Shown here piece after piece: positions 9,101 to 17,713 of a stretch of DNA of 64,000 nt (its first letter is position 1; every line of letters begins with the position of its first letter). Both the position numbers and the translations under genes were made by a program. The DNA lies in the NCBI GenBank assembly GCA_963724985.1, contig CAVRWV010000006.1, positions 113,438 to 177,437 on the forward strand, given 5' to 3'. The notes beneath the pieces were generated by a model. It ran no database searches. It had not been told where the DNA came from and saw nothing but the letters and a program-made list of their open reading frames with translations. Source of the stretch: JAJPJE01 sp963724985. Its GTDB lineage: Bacteria > Acidobacteriota > Terriglobia > Terriglobales > Acidobacteriaceae.

Positions 9101-9154
9101 TCCTGCCAGCGAGGCCTGAATCTTTTCATGGAAAGCGCAATCAAAGAGGACGAC

Positions 9155-10093
9155 ATGAGTGCGACTCACGTACGTAAGACTGTAATCATCGGATCCGGCT
9201 GTGCAGGGCTGACCGCCGCTGTTTATGCGGCGCGCGCGAATCTGAAGCCACTTGTTCTGGCGGGACATGAGCCCGGCGGCCAGCTTTCGCTCACGACCTC
9301 GGTTGAAAACTTTCCTGGATTTCCTGAAGGCGTGCAGGGACCGGAACTGATCGAAAACATGCGCCGCCAGGCGGAGCGCTTTGGCGCCGACTACAAACAT
9401 GGTCTCGTGACGGCCGTTGATCTGACCAAGACTCCGCTTGAACTCACCGTCGGCAAAGAGATGGTGCACACCGAGACGCTGATCATCGCCAGTGGCGCGT
9501 CGGCTCGCTGGTTGAATCTGCCGAGCGAACAGGCGCTGATCGGTCACGGCGTGTCGTCGTGCGCGACTTGCGATGGATTCTTCTTCTCCGGCAAAGAGAT
9601 TGTTGTAATTGGCGGCGGCGATTCCGCGATGGAGGAAGCGATCTTCCTCTCGCGCTTTGGAACCAAGGTCACGTTGATTCATCGGCGCGATAGCTTCCGC
9701 GCGTCAAAGATCATGCTCGACCGCGCACAAAAGCATCCGAAGATCAGCTTTCTGCTCGACACGGTCGTGGAAGAAGTGCACGACGTCGAAGCGAAAGAAG
9801 TCACCAGCCTGAAGCTGAAGAACGTGAAGACCGGCAAGGAATGGGATTACCCGACGAGCGCAATGTTCCTCGGCATCGGACACATACCGAATACGCAGGT
9901 GTTCCAGGGACATCTCGATCTCGACGCTGACGGCTACATCAAGACGCACAACTATGTCTTCACGAATACTCCCGGCGTGTTTGCTTGCGGAGATGTGCAG
10001 GACCGGCGCTATCGTCAGGCGATTACGGCTGCTGGCAGCGGCTGCATGGCGGCGCTGGAAGTCGAGAAGTTCCTGGAGGAGCGGGGAGAGTAA
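9155..10093 (+). CDS. trxB: Thioredoxin reductase (NADPH)
   Basis: A 312-residue flavoprotein disulfide reductase of the low-molecular-weight TrxR type. It has an N-terminal FAD dinucleotide-binding motif (VIIGSGCAGLTAAVYAARA), ENFPGFPEGVQGPEL, the redox-active pair CATC at residues 136-139 within SSCATCDGFFFSGKE, the NADPH site VIGGGDSAMEEA with HRRDSFRASK, and the C-terminal FAD motif GVFACGDVQDRRYRQAITAAGSG. It passes electrons from NADPH to thioredoxin. The start at 9155 has a GAGGA site 5 nt upstream; an earlier ATG at 9128 is less well placed. A perfect hairpin follows the stop at 10114-10142. Confidence 0.96.
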   Translation: MSATHVRKTVIIGSGCAGLTAAVYAARANLKPLVLAGHEPGGQLSLTTSVENFPGFPEGVQGPELIENMRRQAERFGADYKHGLVTAVDLTKTPLELTVGKEMVHTETLIIASGASARWLNLPSEQALIGHGVSSCATCDGFFFSGKEIVVIGGGDSAMEEAIFLSRFGTKVTLIHRRDSFRASKIMLDRAQKHPKISFLLDTVVEEVHDVEAKEVTSLKLKNVKTGKEWDYPTSAMFLGIGHIPNTQVFQGHLDLDADGYIKTHNYVFTNTPGVFACGDVQDRRYRQAITAAGSGCMAALEVEKFLEERGE

Positions 10094-10113
10094 AAGGTAT
10101 TCAGATCGGGTGC

Positions 10114-10142
10114 CCCACACATCCTGCTTTTGGATGTGTGGG
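10114..10142. repeat. REP-like perfect palindrome between trxB and the RAYT gene
   Basis: CCCACACATCC, a 7-nt loop, then GGATGTGTGGG: an 11-bp perfect stem without a T-tract. One arm (CCCACACATCC) recurs exactly at 10694-10704 on the other side of the REP-associated transposase. This suggests a REP-type element linked to that protein; it may also act as a transcriptional barrier between the convergent genes. Confidence 0.75.
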
Positions 10143-10151
10143 ATGAGAACA

Positions 10152-10649
10152 TCACCGAACCGCTAGCCGAATCTCAGTCCATTCCTCGTTGATTCGAACC
10201 GGGCCTTCTTCATCCAACAGATAAAACCGATAACTACCCCATATCCAGTCCTCGGGATTCTCCACCAATCCGCGCGCTACTGGATTCCGGTGCATGTATT
10301 TCAGTTTCTCGATACGTTTTTTTGCCGTCCACACGTTGAAGTCGTAGAAACGATGTTGCCAGAGATGGTCACCGTCGTGTTTCAGGCGAAACGACGTTTG
10401 GTGCTTCAATCGTTTCATGGCTTCAGAAGGTGTTCCATTCTCTGGCTCACTCATCAGTAGATGAAAGTGTTCTGGCATTACGACGTAACCGACCACGACG
10501 AACCGCAATCGCCGCCGAATCTTTTCAAGAACTCCGAGAAAATCATCGCGCGCCCCCGGAGAACCGAGTAGCGGACGTCGCCCATAGCAACTGCTGGTTA
10601 TGAAGTGCAGGTCATGGTTTCCGTAATAGCGCTTGAGCCCTGTCGGCAC
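10152..10649 (-). CDS. REP-associated tyrosine transposase (RAYT, Y1/TnpA-REP family)
   Basis: A single-strand DNA transposase-like protein of the HUH Y1 class, about 165 residues from GTG 10649. The family N-terminus is PTGLKRYYGNHDLHFITSSCY. The HUH metal motif is MPEHFHLLMSEP, and LWQHRFYDFNVWTAKKRIEK carries the probable catalytic tyrosine. The characteristic C-terminal MHRNPVARGLVENPEDW follows. The open frame continues upstream to an ATG at 10742, but that extension (MHTYILTTAAGW...) is not family-like and overlaps the REP-type sequence, so I prefer the internal start, which lacks a good ribosome binding site. RAYTs are domesticated and act on REP palindromes; matching palindrome arms flank this gene. 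Confidence 0.85.
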   Translation of the reverse strand: MPTGLKRYYGNHDLHFITSSCYGRRPLLGSPGARDDFLGVLEKIRRRLRFVVVGYVVMPEHFHLLMSEPENGTPSEAMKRLKHQTSFRLKHDGDHLWQHRFYDFNVWTAKKRIEKLKYMHRNPVARGLVENPEDWIWGSYRFYLLDEEGPVRINEEWTEIRLAVR

Positions 10650-10693
10650 CAGGAGAAGATATCTACTAGATGGGAAGGAGTCTGTGACCTGCT

Positions 10694-10704
10694 CCCACAC
10701 ATCC
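10694..10704. repeat. Second copy of the REP-like arm CCCACACATCC
   Basis: Exact 11-nt copy, same orientation, of the left arm at 10114-10124. It lies just upstream of the preferred RAYT start, so the transposase gene is bracketed by the sequence. Confidence 0.6.
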
Positions 10705-10742
10705 AACCACCCGGCAGCCGTGGTCAGAATGTATGTATGCAA

Positions 10743-11245
10743 TAAGACATTGCGTTAATTATTTGACATATCTTTAAGAATACATTACATTGTCGCCTGT
10801 TAAGCTGCGCCGACTCATGTCGCCGCAGCTTTTCGTGTCTTAGGAACGAAGTATCGTTTCGGGAAGGACAAGGCTAACTCCTTTGTTGTGCGGTATAGAG
10901 GCCTTAAGTCCTTTGTTATGCCTTATGTACAGCTGCACTACCTCGTAACTCCTTTGTTTGCCGGTAGGGAGGGGGAGGGGGTGGGATTATCAATGAGTAA
11001 ACTTGAGTCCGCGGAGTTAAGCTCCACCAGACGGCAACGCCACCGTCGTGATCCACCGCAAGTCTCTCGCAGTAAACCACCGACTCGCGAGTACATTCCG
11101 CGCGAGCACATTAAAGAAAGCCGCGCCCCGCATGCCACATCTAATCTAGAGACCGTGCGCGACCAACCATCACCCCAAATCAGCCCGACGATGGGTTAGT
11201 ATTTGGTCCGCGGCTTTTCTGGCCTAATGCGAAGGAGATAAATTT
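10743..11245. other. 503-bp intergenic region upstream of katG
   Basis: No convincing gene. It contains three imperfect direct repeats of TAACTCCTTTGTT at 10875, 10905 and 10946, followed by a G-rich tract (10968-10985). The frame 10888-11199 could be read as a 103-residue basic protein but has no domain, poor ribosome binding site and repeat-derived sequence. The katG ribosome binding site AAGGAGATAAATTT lies at its end. Confidence 0.6.
10875..10958. repeat. Three short direct repeats (TAACTCCTTTGTT type)
   Basis: Copies TAACTCCTTTGTTGTGCGGTA (10875), TAAGTCCTTTGTTATGCCTTA (10905) and TAACTCCTTTGTTTGCCGGTA (10946), spaced 30 and 41 nt apart. All lie in the leader region of katG on the plus strand. 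Confidence 0.7.
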
Positions 11246-13493
11246 ATGGAGAAGGAACTCGCCGCTGCAGCGGGTGCTGCCGTACCAACTCACGAGCAAA
11301 CCTCGTCGAGCGAAGGCAAGTGCCCGGTAGCGCACGGCGCTCGCAAATCCCACACCAATTCTGACTGGTGGCCGAACCAACTGAACCTCAAGGTGCTACA
11401 TCAGCACTCTCCATTGTCCGATCCGATGGGCAAGGAGTTCGATTACGCCGAAGAATTCAAGACCTTAGATCTCAATGCAGTAGTTAAGGACCTGCACGCC
11501 GTAATGACGGACTCGCAGGAGTGGTGGCCAGCGGATTTCGGCCACTATGGTCCACTTTTCATCCGTATGGCTTGGCACAGCGCAGGTACGTATCGCATCG
11601 GCGATGGCCGCGGCGGGGCTGGTTCCGGCACACAACGTTTTGCGCCTCTCAATAGCTGGCCGGACAATGTAAACCTCGACAAGGCGCGCCGGCTACTCTG
11701 GCCAATCAAACAGAAGTATGGCAAGAAAATCTCGTGGGCCGACCTCATGATTCTCGCCGGCAACGTGGCTCTGGAATCGATGGGTTTCAAGACCTTTGGC
11801 TTCGGCGGCGGGCGGCCGGACGTTTGGGAACCAGAAGAGGACATTTTCTGGGGACCCGAAGGCAAGTGGCTCGCGGATGAGCGCTACAGCGGCGATCGTG
11901 ATCTATCGAATCCGCTGGCCGCAGTTCAGATGGGCCTGATTTACGTGAATCCCGAGGGACCTAATGGCAATCCGGATCCACTCGCCGCAGCACGGGATAT
12001 CCGCGAGACGTTTGCTCGCATGGCGATGAATGACGAGGAGACGGTTGCGCTGATTGCCGGCGGACACACGTTCGGCAAAACCCACGGCGCCGGTGACGCA
12101 GCAAACGTTGGACCTGAACCGGAAGCCGCGAGCATCGAGGAACAGGGCCTCGGCTGGAAGAGCAAATTTGGCTCAGGCAAGGGCGGAGATGCGATTGGCA
12201 GCGGCCTGGAAGTCATCTGGACCACCACTCCGACGAAGTGGAGCAACAACTTCTTCGAGAACCTGTTCAAGTACGAATGGGAACTGACCAAGAGCCCGGC
12301 TGGCGCAAATCAGTGGACTCCGAAAAATGGCGGTGGCAACGGTACGGTCCCGGATGCGCACAATCCGTCAAAGAAACACTCGCCCTCCATGCTGACTACC
12401 GATCTCTCCCTCCGCTTCGATCCGATCTATGGACCGATCTCGAAGCGCTTCTACGAGCATCCGGATCAGTTCGCAGACGCGTTTGCCAAGGCGTGGTTCA
12501 AGCTGACGCATCGCGACATGGGTCCAATCTCACGGTATCTTGGCCCGCTGGTTCCCAAAGAGCCGCAGTTGTGGCAAGACCCGGTTCCTGCCGTGGATCA
12601 CAAATTAATCGACGAGAAGGACGCGGCTGCTCTGAAGGCCAAGATACTCGCTTCCGGACTGTCGATCTCGGATCTGGTCTCGACGGCGTGGGCGGCGGCA
12701 TCGAGCTTCCGCGGCTCTGACAAGCGCGGTGGCGCCAACGGCGCTCGCATTCGCCTGGCTCCGCAAAAGGACTGGGAAGTGAACCAGCCCGCTCAACTTG
12801 CGAAGGTGCTGCCGAAGCTGGAGGCGATCCAGAAAGAGTTCAACGCCTCGCAGTCCAACGGCAACAAGGGGAAGAAAGTTTCCCTCGCTGACCTGATTGT
12901 TCTGGGCGGCGATGCGGCGATCGAGGAAGCTGCGAAAAAAGGCGGGCAAGATGTGAAGATCCCCTTCTCGCCGGGGCGCACGGATGCTTCGCAGGAACAA
13001 ACCGACGCGCACGCCTTCTCTGTCATGGAGCCGAGAGCTGACGGGTTCCGCAACTATGTCCGCAAAGGGCAGAAAACGCCGGCTGAAGAGCTGCTGCTCG
13101 ATCGGGCGCAGTTGCTGACGCTGACTGCCCCCGAGATGACGGTTCTCATCGGTGGCTTGCGCGCCTTGAATACGAATTTCGGACAGACGAAGCATGGCGT
13201 CTTCACCAAGCGACCCGGGGCGCTGACGAATGATTTCTTCGTCAACTTGCTCGACATGAACACGGCGTGGCAGCCGTCTTCTACTTCCGAAGGCGTATAT
13301 GAAGGGCGCGATCGCAAAACGGGCGAACTTGAAGTGGACCGGTACCCGTGTCGATCTCGTGTTCGGTTCGAACTCACAGCTTCGGGCCCTTGCCGAAGTC
13401 TATGCATGCAGCGACTCGAAAGAAGCGTTCGTGAAAGATTTCGCGGCGGCATGGACCAAGGTGATGAACCTTGATCGCTACGACCTCGCTTAA
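11246..13493 (+). CDS. katG: Catalase-peroxidase KatG, frame interrupted near the 3' end
   Basis: Bifunctional heme catalase/peroxidase. With the frame repaired it is 748 residues, the normal length. Distal R107, W110 and H111 lie in IRMAWHSAGTYR. Y233 (GLIYVNPEGPNG) and M259 complete the Trp-Tyr-Met adduct spacing typical of KatG, and H274 (AGGHTFGKTHG) is the proximal heme ligand. The second, degenerate catalase domain follows. The reading frame breaks at about 13329: GAACTTGAAGTGG reads GELEVD, whereas removing one T gives GELKWTGTRVDLVFGS, which continues in the shifted frame to MNLDRYDLA at 13493. The uncorrected frame would stop at 13474. A strong ribosome binding site (AAGGAGA) precedes the ATG, and a terminator follows at 13523. 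Confidence 0.93.
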
Positions 13494-13522
13494 GTTTGGC
13501 GAAATGGGATGTGGCTTTTCTC

Positions 13523-13553
13523 GGCGCGCGCAGCAAATTGCGCGCGCCTTTTA
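13523..13553 (+). terminator. Rho-independent terminator after katG
   Basis: GGCGCGCGCA, loop GCAAAT, TGCGCGCGCC: a perfect 10-bp stem at 13523-13548 followed by TTTTAATT. It lies 30 nt after the katG stop and before the convergent gene. Confidence 0.9.
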
Positions 13554-13590
13554 ATTCTTCCTGCCTCTTGATCGCTGAGATCACGTTCAG

Positions 13591-14352
13591 TTAGCAATCA
13601 AGTTCGATTCCGAATCTCTCTCGCAGCAAGCGACGGTAATCTTCGTCGCTTGCAACGTCTGTTTCGATTTTCTTTCCGTCTTGTGTCGTAATCAGCCGCA
13701 TTCCTTCCAGCGTAATTCGTCCGCCTGTCGTTGCGAGAGAGCACAGACGTCGTTGCGTGAAGGATGATTCCGGCGACGTCTGATGGAAGTGGCACATGGG
13801 CGCGAATTCTTCCAGTTGATGAGGAGTGCGCGTGAACTGGTACTGCGGAGTCCAATCTTTCTCGGGAGACTTACGCTGGAGCAACAACGTATCTCCATCT
13901 GCGAGCAAGCGATAGGTCTTTCCCATTTGTTCGGACTCAGTTGGACGAGTCAGGGACAACGGTTCCAGGAAGCAGTCACCGAAGCCGACGTCGGCGAGCC
14001 AGGAATCGCCGACCGCATCACGAACTTCCAGAGTCATGTGATCGAATTCAGGACTGAAGCTTCCATCCTTTCGAGCGACGCGCGCCGAGAGCATATTCAC
14101 TTCAAAGCCAAAAGATCGCAGCAGCCACGTGAAGGCGCCGTTCAGTTCGTAACAGAATCCGCCGCGATGCAGGTCGACAACTTTGTGCAGAAGACGCTCC
14201 GTATCGAGAATGATTGGGCGCTTGGCCGGAATGTCGAGGTTCTCGAACGGAACGGACAGCATATGTGCGCGATGGAGATTACGCAGCACCTCAGGTGCGG
14301 GCTGGCGCGGTCCTTCGTAGTGAATGCGGCGCAGATAGGCTTCGGTCTGCAT
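13591..14352 (-). CDS. Arylamine N-acetyltransferase (NAT) family
   Basis: A 253-residue enzyme that transfers acetyl from acetyl-CoA to arylamines or related acceptors. The catalytic triad is visible: C67 in HRGGFCYELNGAF, H105 in SPEFDHMTLEV and D121 in WLADVGFGDCF, with the spacing known for bacterial NATs. The N-terminal RRIHYEGPRQPAPEVLRNLH and VPFENLDIP are also family landmarks. Its physiological substrate cannot be read from sequence. It is the last gene of a minus-strand run; its start is 3 nt after the stop of the GyrI-like gene, indicating translational coupling. Confidence 0.93.
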   Translation of the reverse strand: MQTEAYLRRIHYEGPRQPAPEVLRNLHRAHMLSVPFENLDIPAKRPIILDTERLLHKVVDLHRGGFCYELNGAFTWLLRSFGFEVNMLSARVARKDGSFSPEFDHMTLEVRDAVGDSWLADVGFGDCFLEPLSLTRPTESEQMGKTYRLLADGDTLLLQRKSPEKDWTPQYQFTRTPHQLEEFAPMCHFHQTSPESSFTQRRLCSLATTGGRITLEGMRLITTQDGKKIETDVASDEDYRRLLRERFGIELDC

Positions 14353-14355
14353 GGC

Positions 14356-14841
14356 TTACTGGATGGCGATGAAGAGTTCGACACCCTTGTCGCTGTAGCG
14401 CTCGAAGTCGATGGTGAACGCGCGCTTCGGCGCACCCGGTTCGTCGAAGTAGCAATAGACACTCTGCCATGCGGCAACAATCGCTTCGGGAGCACGCGAT
14501 TCGGCAGAGAACACCAGATAGGTTGCTGCCGGAATGTGTTTGGCGACCATGCCGGCTAGAGCCTGAGTTCCAGGCTGCACGGATTTGCCAAGAATCACGT
14601 CGTAGGCGCCGTGGTGATCGCTTTCGTAGTGTGTGTAGAGCGAGAAGATGGTTTCGTCGATAGCGTCGGGGATCGATTTTCCTGCGCCGCCCATGAACGC
14701 TCCCCAGAGCGGCCCGATCTTGCCGTTGCCGGAAAATTCGTCTTCGTTGCTGGTGCGCGTTGTGATTCCGATTACGTCGAACGCCGGGAGTTCAGCCACG
14801 TGAGGATGCGCTTCGGGTTGCGATTGCGGAAGAGACGACAT
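14356..14841 (-). CDS. GyrI-like/AraC effector-binding domain protein
   Basis: A 161-residue protein. After a short polar N-terminus it reads FDVIGITTRTSNEDEFSGNG, then IGPLWGAFM, YTHYESDHHGAYDVILGKSV and a C-terminal RAFTIDFERYSDKGVELFIA. This is the order of the SOUL/GyrI small-molecule-binding fold, found free-standing or attached to AraC regulators. No DNA-binding domain is present. Stand-alone members bind or hydrolyse hydrophobic small molecules; the ligand here is unknown. It lies between the endonuclease III-like gene (45 nt upstream) and the NAT gene (3 nt downstream), so the three likely form one transcript. Confidence 0.8.
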   Translation of the reverse strand: MSSLPQSQPEAHPHVAELPAFDVIGITTRTSNEDEFSGNGKIGPLWGAFMGGAGKSIPDAIDETIFSLYTHYESDHHGAYDVILGKSVQPGTQALAGMVAKHIPAATYLVFSAESRAPEAIVAAWQSVYCYFDEPGAPKRAFTIDFERYSDKGVELFIAIQ

Positions 14842-14886
14842 AAGACCTCCAAAATAGCTTTGGATGTTCAGGCCGCGACAAGGTCT

Positions 14887-15693
14887 CTATTGTGACATCC
14901 CGCCGTTTGCTTTCAATCCGGCACCAAACTTTCTTTTCGGCAGTAATGGGCCCAGCGGACACTCCTCGCATTTAGGCTTCGACTTCAAGCAATAGTTCTT
15001 GCCCACTCCGACGATCAGACCGTGCATCTCGTTGAAGACCTCCGCTTGAGAGCAGCGGGTCGCGGTACTCATGGCGGAAGGCGCGTGGCAGGAGCCTTTG
15101 GGCAGCATCGCGGGATCGATCTCAGCTAGCTCGGGCAGAGCGGTATCCGTCAGCGCGGCCTCGACCAGCGCCCGAATCTCCTCGTACTTCGCGGAAGCCT
15201 TCGCCAGTCCGTGGCGTTCGAAAATGCGGCGGGTGTACGCATCGACGACGAAGATGGGGTGCTGACCGGCATAGAGAAGAATTGAGTCAGCTGTTTCCGG
15301 TCCCACACCATTCAGAGCCAGCAGTTCTTCCCGAAGACGGTCAGTTGGTGTCGCGAACATGCGTTCCAGCGATCCGCAGTAGCGCTGATCCAAGAAAGTA
15401 ACGAACTGCTTCAAGCGGGCTGCCTTCTGTCGAAAATATCCGGCAGAACGGATCAGTCTCTCGAGTTCGCCAACGTCAATCGAGCGGATGCCCTCGATGC
15501 TCAAAACGCCAACCTCGCGTAGTTGTGCGAGGGCCCTTTCCACGTTAGTCCAGGCAGTGTTTTGAGTGAGATAGGCGCCGACGATTACTTCGAACGGCGT
15601 TTCGGCTGGCCACCAGTGTTGATTTCCCCAACGCTTGTATAACGTTCGAAAAATCGCCCGGATACTTTCCTGTTTTACGGCTTTCGATCTCAT
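14887..15693 (-). CDS. Endonuclease III-like HhH-GPD DNA glycosylase
   Basis: A 268-residue helix-hairpin-helix glycosylase. The N-terminus reads PFEVIVGAYLTQNTAWTNVE, the HhH motif is LLALNGVGPETADSILLYAG and the catalytic aspartate lies in IFVVDAYTRRIFERHG. The residue after GVGP is Glu where E. coli endonuclease III has its catalytic Lys, as in the 'endonuclease III-related' subgroup, so monofunctional base excision is more likely than lyase activity. The C-terminal cluster reads C-x6-C-x2-C (YCLKSKPKCEECPL), but the fourth cysteine of the usual iron-sulfur loop is Leu. A 35-residue segment before it (KGSCHAPSAMSTATRCSQ) is longer than usual. It is first in the three-gene minus run. Confidence 0.88.
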   Translation of the reverse strand: MRSKAVKQESIRAIFRTLYKRWGNQHWWPAETPFEVIVGAYLTQNTAWTNVERALAQLREVGVLSIEGIRSIDVGELERLIRSAGYFRQKAARLKQFVTFLDQRYCGSLERMFATPTDRLREELLALNGVGPETADSILLYAGQHPIFVVDAYTRRIFERHGLAKASAKYEEIRALVEAALTDTALPELAEIDPAMLPKGSCHAPSAMSTATRCSQAEVFNEMHGLIVGVGKNYCLKSKPKCEECPLGPLLPKRKFGAGLKANGGMSQ

Positions 15694-15769
15694 CGATACC
15701 AGTCCGACCCGATTACCAAAGTGACGCCTGCTATTGCCCTCTTGGTTACTGAAGGAACGCCTTTGCTAA

Positions 15770-15798
15770 TTGACAATTTGTGTCACCGACCCTACGCT
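15770..15798 (+). promoter_or_regulatory. Putative sigma-70 promoter for the pil cluster
   Basis: TTGACA at 15770-15775, 17-bp spacer, TACGCT at 15793-15798, about 98 nt before the pilB ATG. The -35 matches consensus in full, the -10 is weak. No sigma-54 -24/-12 pair was seen. Confidence 0.4.
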
Positions 15799-15895
15799 TC
15801 GATTGCTTGGATAAACCATTAATTCAGAAGAACTTGCGGGCATTGTACCGGAGTAACCAAACCCCCGCGGAATCTACAGCATTGCTTAGAGAACT

Positions 15896-17629
15896 ATGGC
15901 AGCTATAGGAATGTCGCAGCGGTTGGGAGACCTTCTCGTTAAGGAGAAGGTTATCACCAAGGAGCAACTCGATCAGGCGTTGAAGGCTCAGCGCGAGACG
16001 GGCGGGCGCCTGGGAGCGATCCTCGTCAAACTGAACTTCCTTACGGACGAGGATGTCACCAATTTCTTGTCGCGCCAGTATGGCGTCCCGGCTATCAACC
16101 TGAACTATTTTGAAATCGATGCTGCGGTGGTGAAACTTATCCCGCAGGAGACGGCCAAGCGCTATCAGATTCTGCCGCTGAGCCGTGTGGGCGCATCGCT
16201 CACGATTGCCATGGTGGATCCGACGAACGTGTTTGCCATGGACGATATCAAGTTCATGACCGGCTTCAATATCGAGCCGGTGGTCGCGTCCGAGACGGCA
16301 ATCATGGAGGCGATCGAAAAGGCCTATTCTGAGCCAGCCGGCAGAGAAGATGACCTGGATTCGATCGTAGCCTCGATCAACGACAGCGACACGGATGTGG
16401 AACTCCAGGCGGAACAAGAGGAAATGGGTCTCTCCGATCTGGAGAGGGCCGCCGAAGAAGCTCCCATCGTTAAGCTGGTGAACCTGGTTCTTACCGATGC
16501 CGTAAAGCGTGGTGCCAGCGATATTCACATCGAGCCTTACGAAAAGGAATTCCGCGTTCGCTTCCGTATAGACGGCATCCTGCAGGGGATCATGAATCCC
16601 CCAATGAAGTTGAAGGACGCCATCACCTCCCGCATCAAGATCATGGCCAAGCTGGACATCAGCGAAAAGCGTCTGCCGCAAGACGGACGCATCATGATGA
16701 AAATGAATGTGGGCGGAAAGAAGAAGCAGCTCGACTACCGCGTAAGCACGCTGCCGACATTGTTCGGCGAAAAGATCGTGATGCGGTTGCTCGACAAAGA
16801 GAATCTTCGCCTCGATATGACCAAGCTGGGTTTTGAGCCGGAGTCGCTGGTCAAATTCGAGAAGGCGATCCTGAAGCCCTACGGCATGGTGCTGGTGACG
16901 GGGCCAACGGGATCCGGTAAGACCAATACGCTCTACTCTTCGATTTCGCAGCTGAACAAACCTGACACGAACATCATGACCGCGGAAGATCCGGTCGAGT
17001 TCCAGTTGGCCGGCGTCAATCAGGTGCAGATGAAAGAATCCATCGGCCTGAATTTTGCGGCAGCACTCCGCTCGTTCCTGCGACAGGATCCGAACATCAT
17101 TCTCGTTGGTGAGATTCGAGATTTCGAAACCGCAGAAATTGGGATCAAGGCCGCGCTTACCGGCCACCTTGTGCTTTCGACGCTGCACACCAACGGCGCT
17201 CCCGAAACCATCAGCCGTTTGATGAACATGGGCATTGAGCCATTCCTGGTTGCAACCGCCGTTCACTTGATTTGCGCTCAGCGACTGGTCCGCCGCGTTT
17301 GCTCAAATTGCGCCGAAGTAGTGGATATGCCCTACCAGGCGCTGCTTGACGCGGGCTTTGAGCCAGAAGAGGCGAAGACCGCGAAGCCGAAGAAAGGCAA
17401 AGGCTGCACTACTTGCAACAACACCGGCTACAAGGGGCGCGCAGGTTTGTACGAGGTAATGGAGATCGACGATGACATCCGCGAACTAATCCTCGTGGGC
17501 GCGTCGGCGCTGGAGTTAAAGAAGAAAGCGATTGAACGCGGCATGTTGACGCTGCGCCGTAGCGGCTTGATTAAGGTGATGGCGGGAATTACGACATTGG
17601 AAGAAGTCGCCCGCGAGACGGTTCACTAA
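15896..17629 (+). CDS. pilB: Type IV pilus assembly ATPase PilB
   Basis: A 577-residue hexameric ATPase that powers pilus extension (GspE family). The N-terminal MshEN/T2SSE_N domain begins MSQRLGDLLVKEKVITKEQL. The ATPase core has DIHIEPYEKEFRVRFRIDG, Walker A GPTGSGKTNTLYSS, Asp box MTAEDPVEFQLAGVNQVQ, Walker B NIILVGEIRDFETAEIGIKA and the His box LSTLHTNGAPET. A tetracysteine zinc motif follows (CSNCAE and, 30 residues on, CTTCNNTGYKGRAGLYE). The ATG at 15896 is used; another in-frame ATG at 15911 is possible. It heads the cluster pilB-pilT-pilC-pilS-pilR. Confidence 0.95.
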   Translation: MAAIGMSQRLGDLLVKEKVITKEQLDQALKAQRETGGRLGAILVKLNFLTDEDVTNFLSRQYGVPAINLNYFEIDAAVVKLIPQETAKRYQILPLSRVGASLTIAMVDPTNVFAMDDIKFMTGFNIEPVVASETAIMEAIEKAYSEPAGREDDLDSIVASINDSDTDVELQAEQEEMGLSDLERAAEEAPIVKLVNLVLTDAVKRGASDIHIEPYEKEFRVRFRIDGILQGIMNPPMKLKDAITSRIKIMAKLDISEKRLPQDGRIMMKMNVGGKKKQLDYRVSTLPTLFGEKIVMRLLDKENLRLDMTKLGFEPESLVKFEKAILKPYGMVLVTGPTGSGKTNTLYSSISQLNKPDTNIMTAEDPVEFQLAGVNQVQMKESIGLNFAAALRSFLRQDPNIILVGEIRDFETAEIGIKAALTGHLVLSTLHTNGAPETISRLMNMGIEPFLVATAVHLICAQRLVRRVCSNCAEVVDMPYQALLDAGFEPEEAKTAKPKKGKGCTTCNNTGYKGRAGLYEVMEIDDDIRELILVGASALELKKKAIERGMLTLRRSGLIKVMAGITTLEEVARETVH

Positions 17630-17713
17630 AAACGCGAAGCGATGCGTGAAGGCAAAACGGAATACTGGCAGGCGGACAGGTAAGCCGCCCGAAGATAAAG
17701 AGGGGTCGAAAGC

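Noticed and set aside
10888..11199. Possible 103-residue basic protein upstream of katG
   Set aside because: Starts inside the TAACTCCTTTGTT repeats, no ribosome binding site, no domain, Arg/Ser/Pro-rich composition.
15694..15895. Sigma-54 promoter for the pil cluster
   Set aside because: A PilR-type activator is encoded downstream, but no TGGCAC-N5-TTGC-type element was found here; a sigma-70-like pair is a better fit.
15824..17266. A 480-codon open frame antisense to pilB
   Set aside because: The plus-strand pilB has all ATPase motifs; the antisense frame is a codon-bias shadow without any domain.
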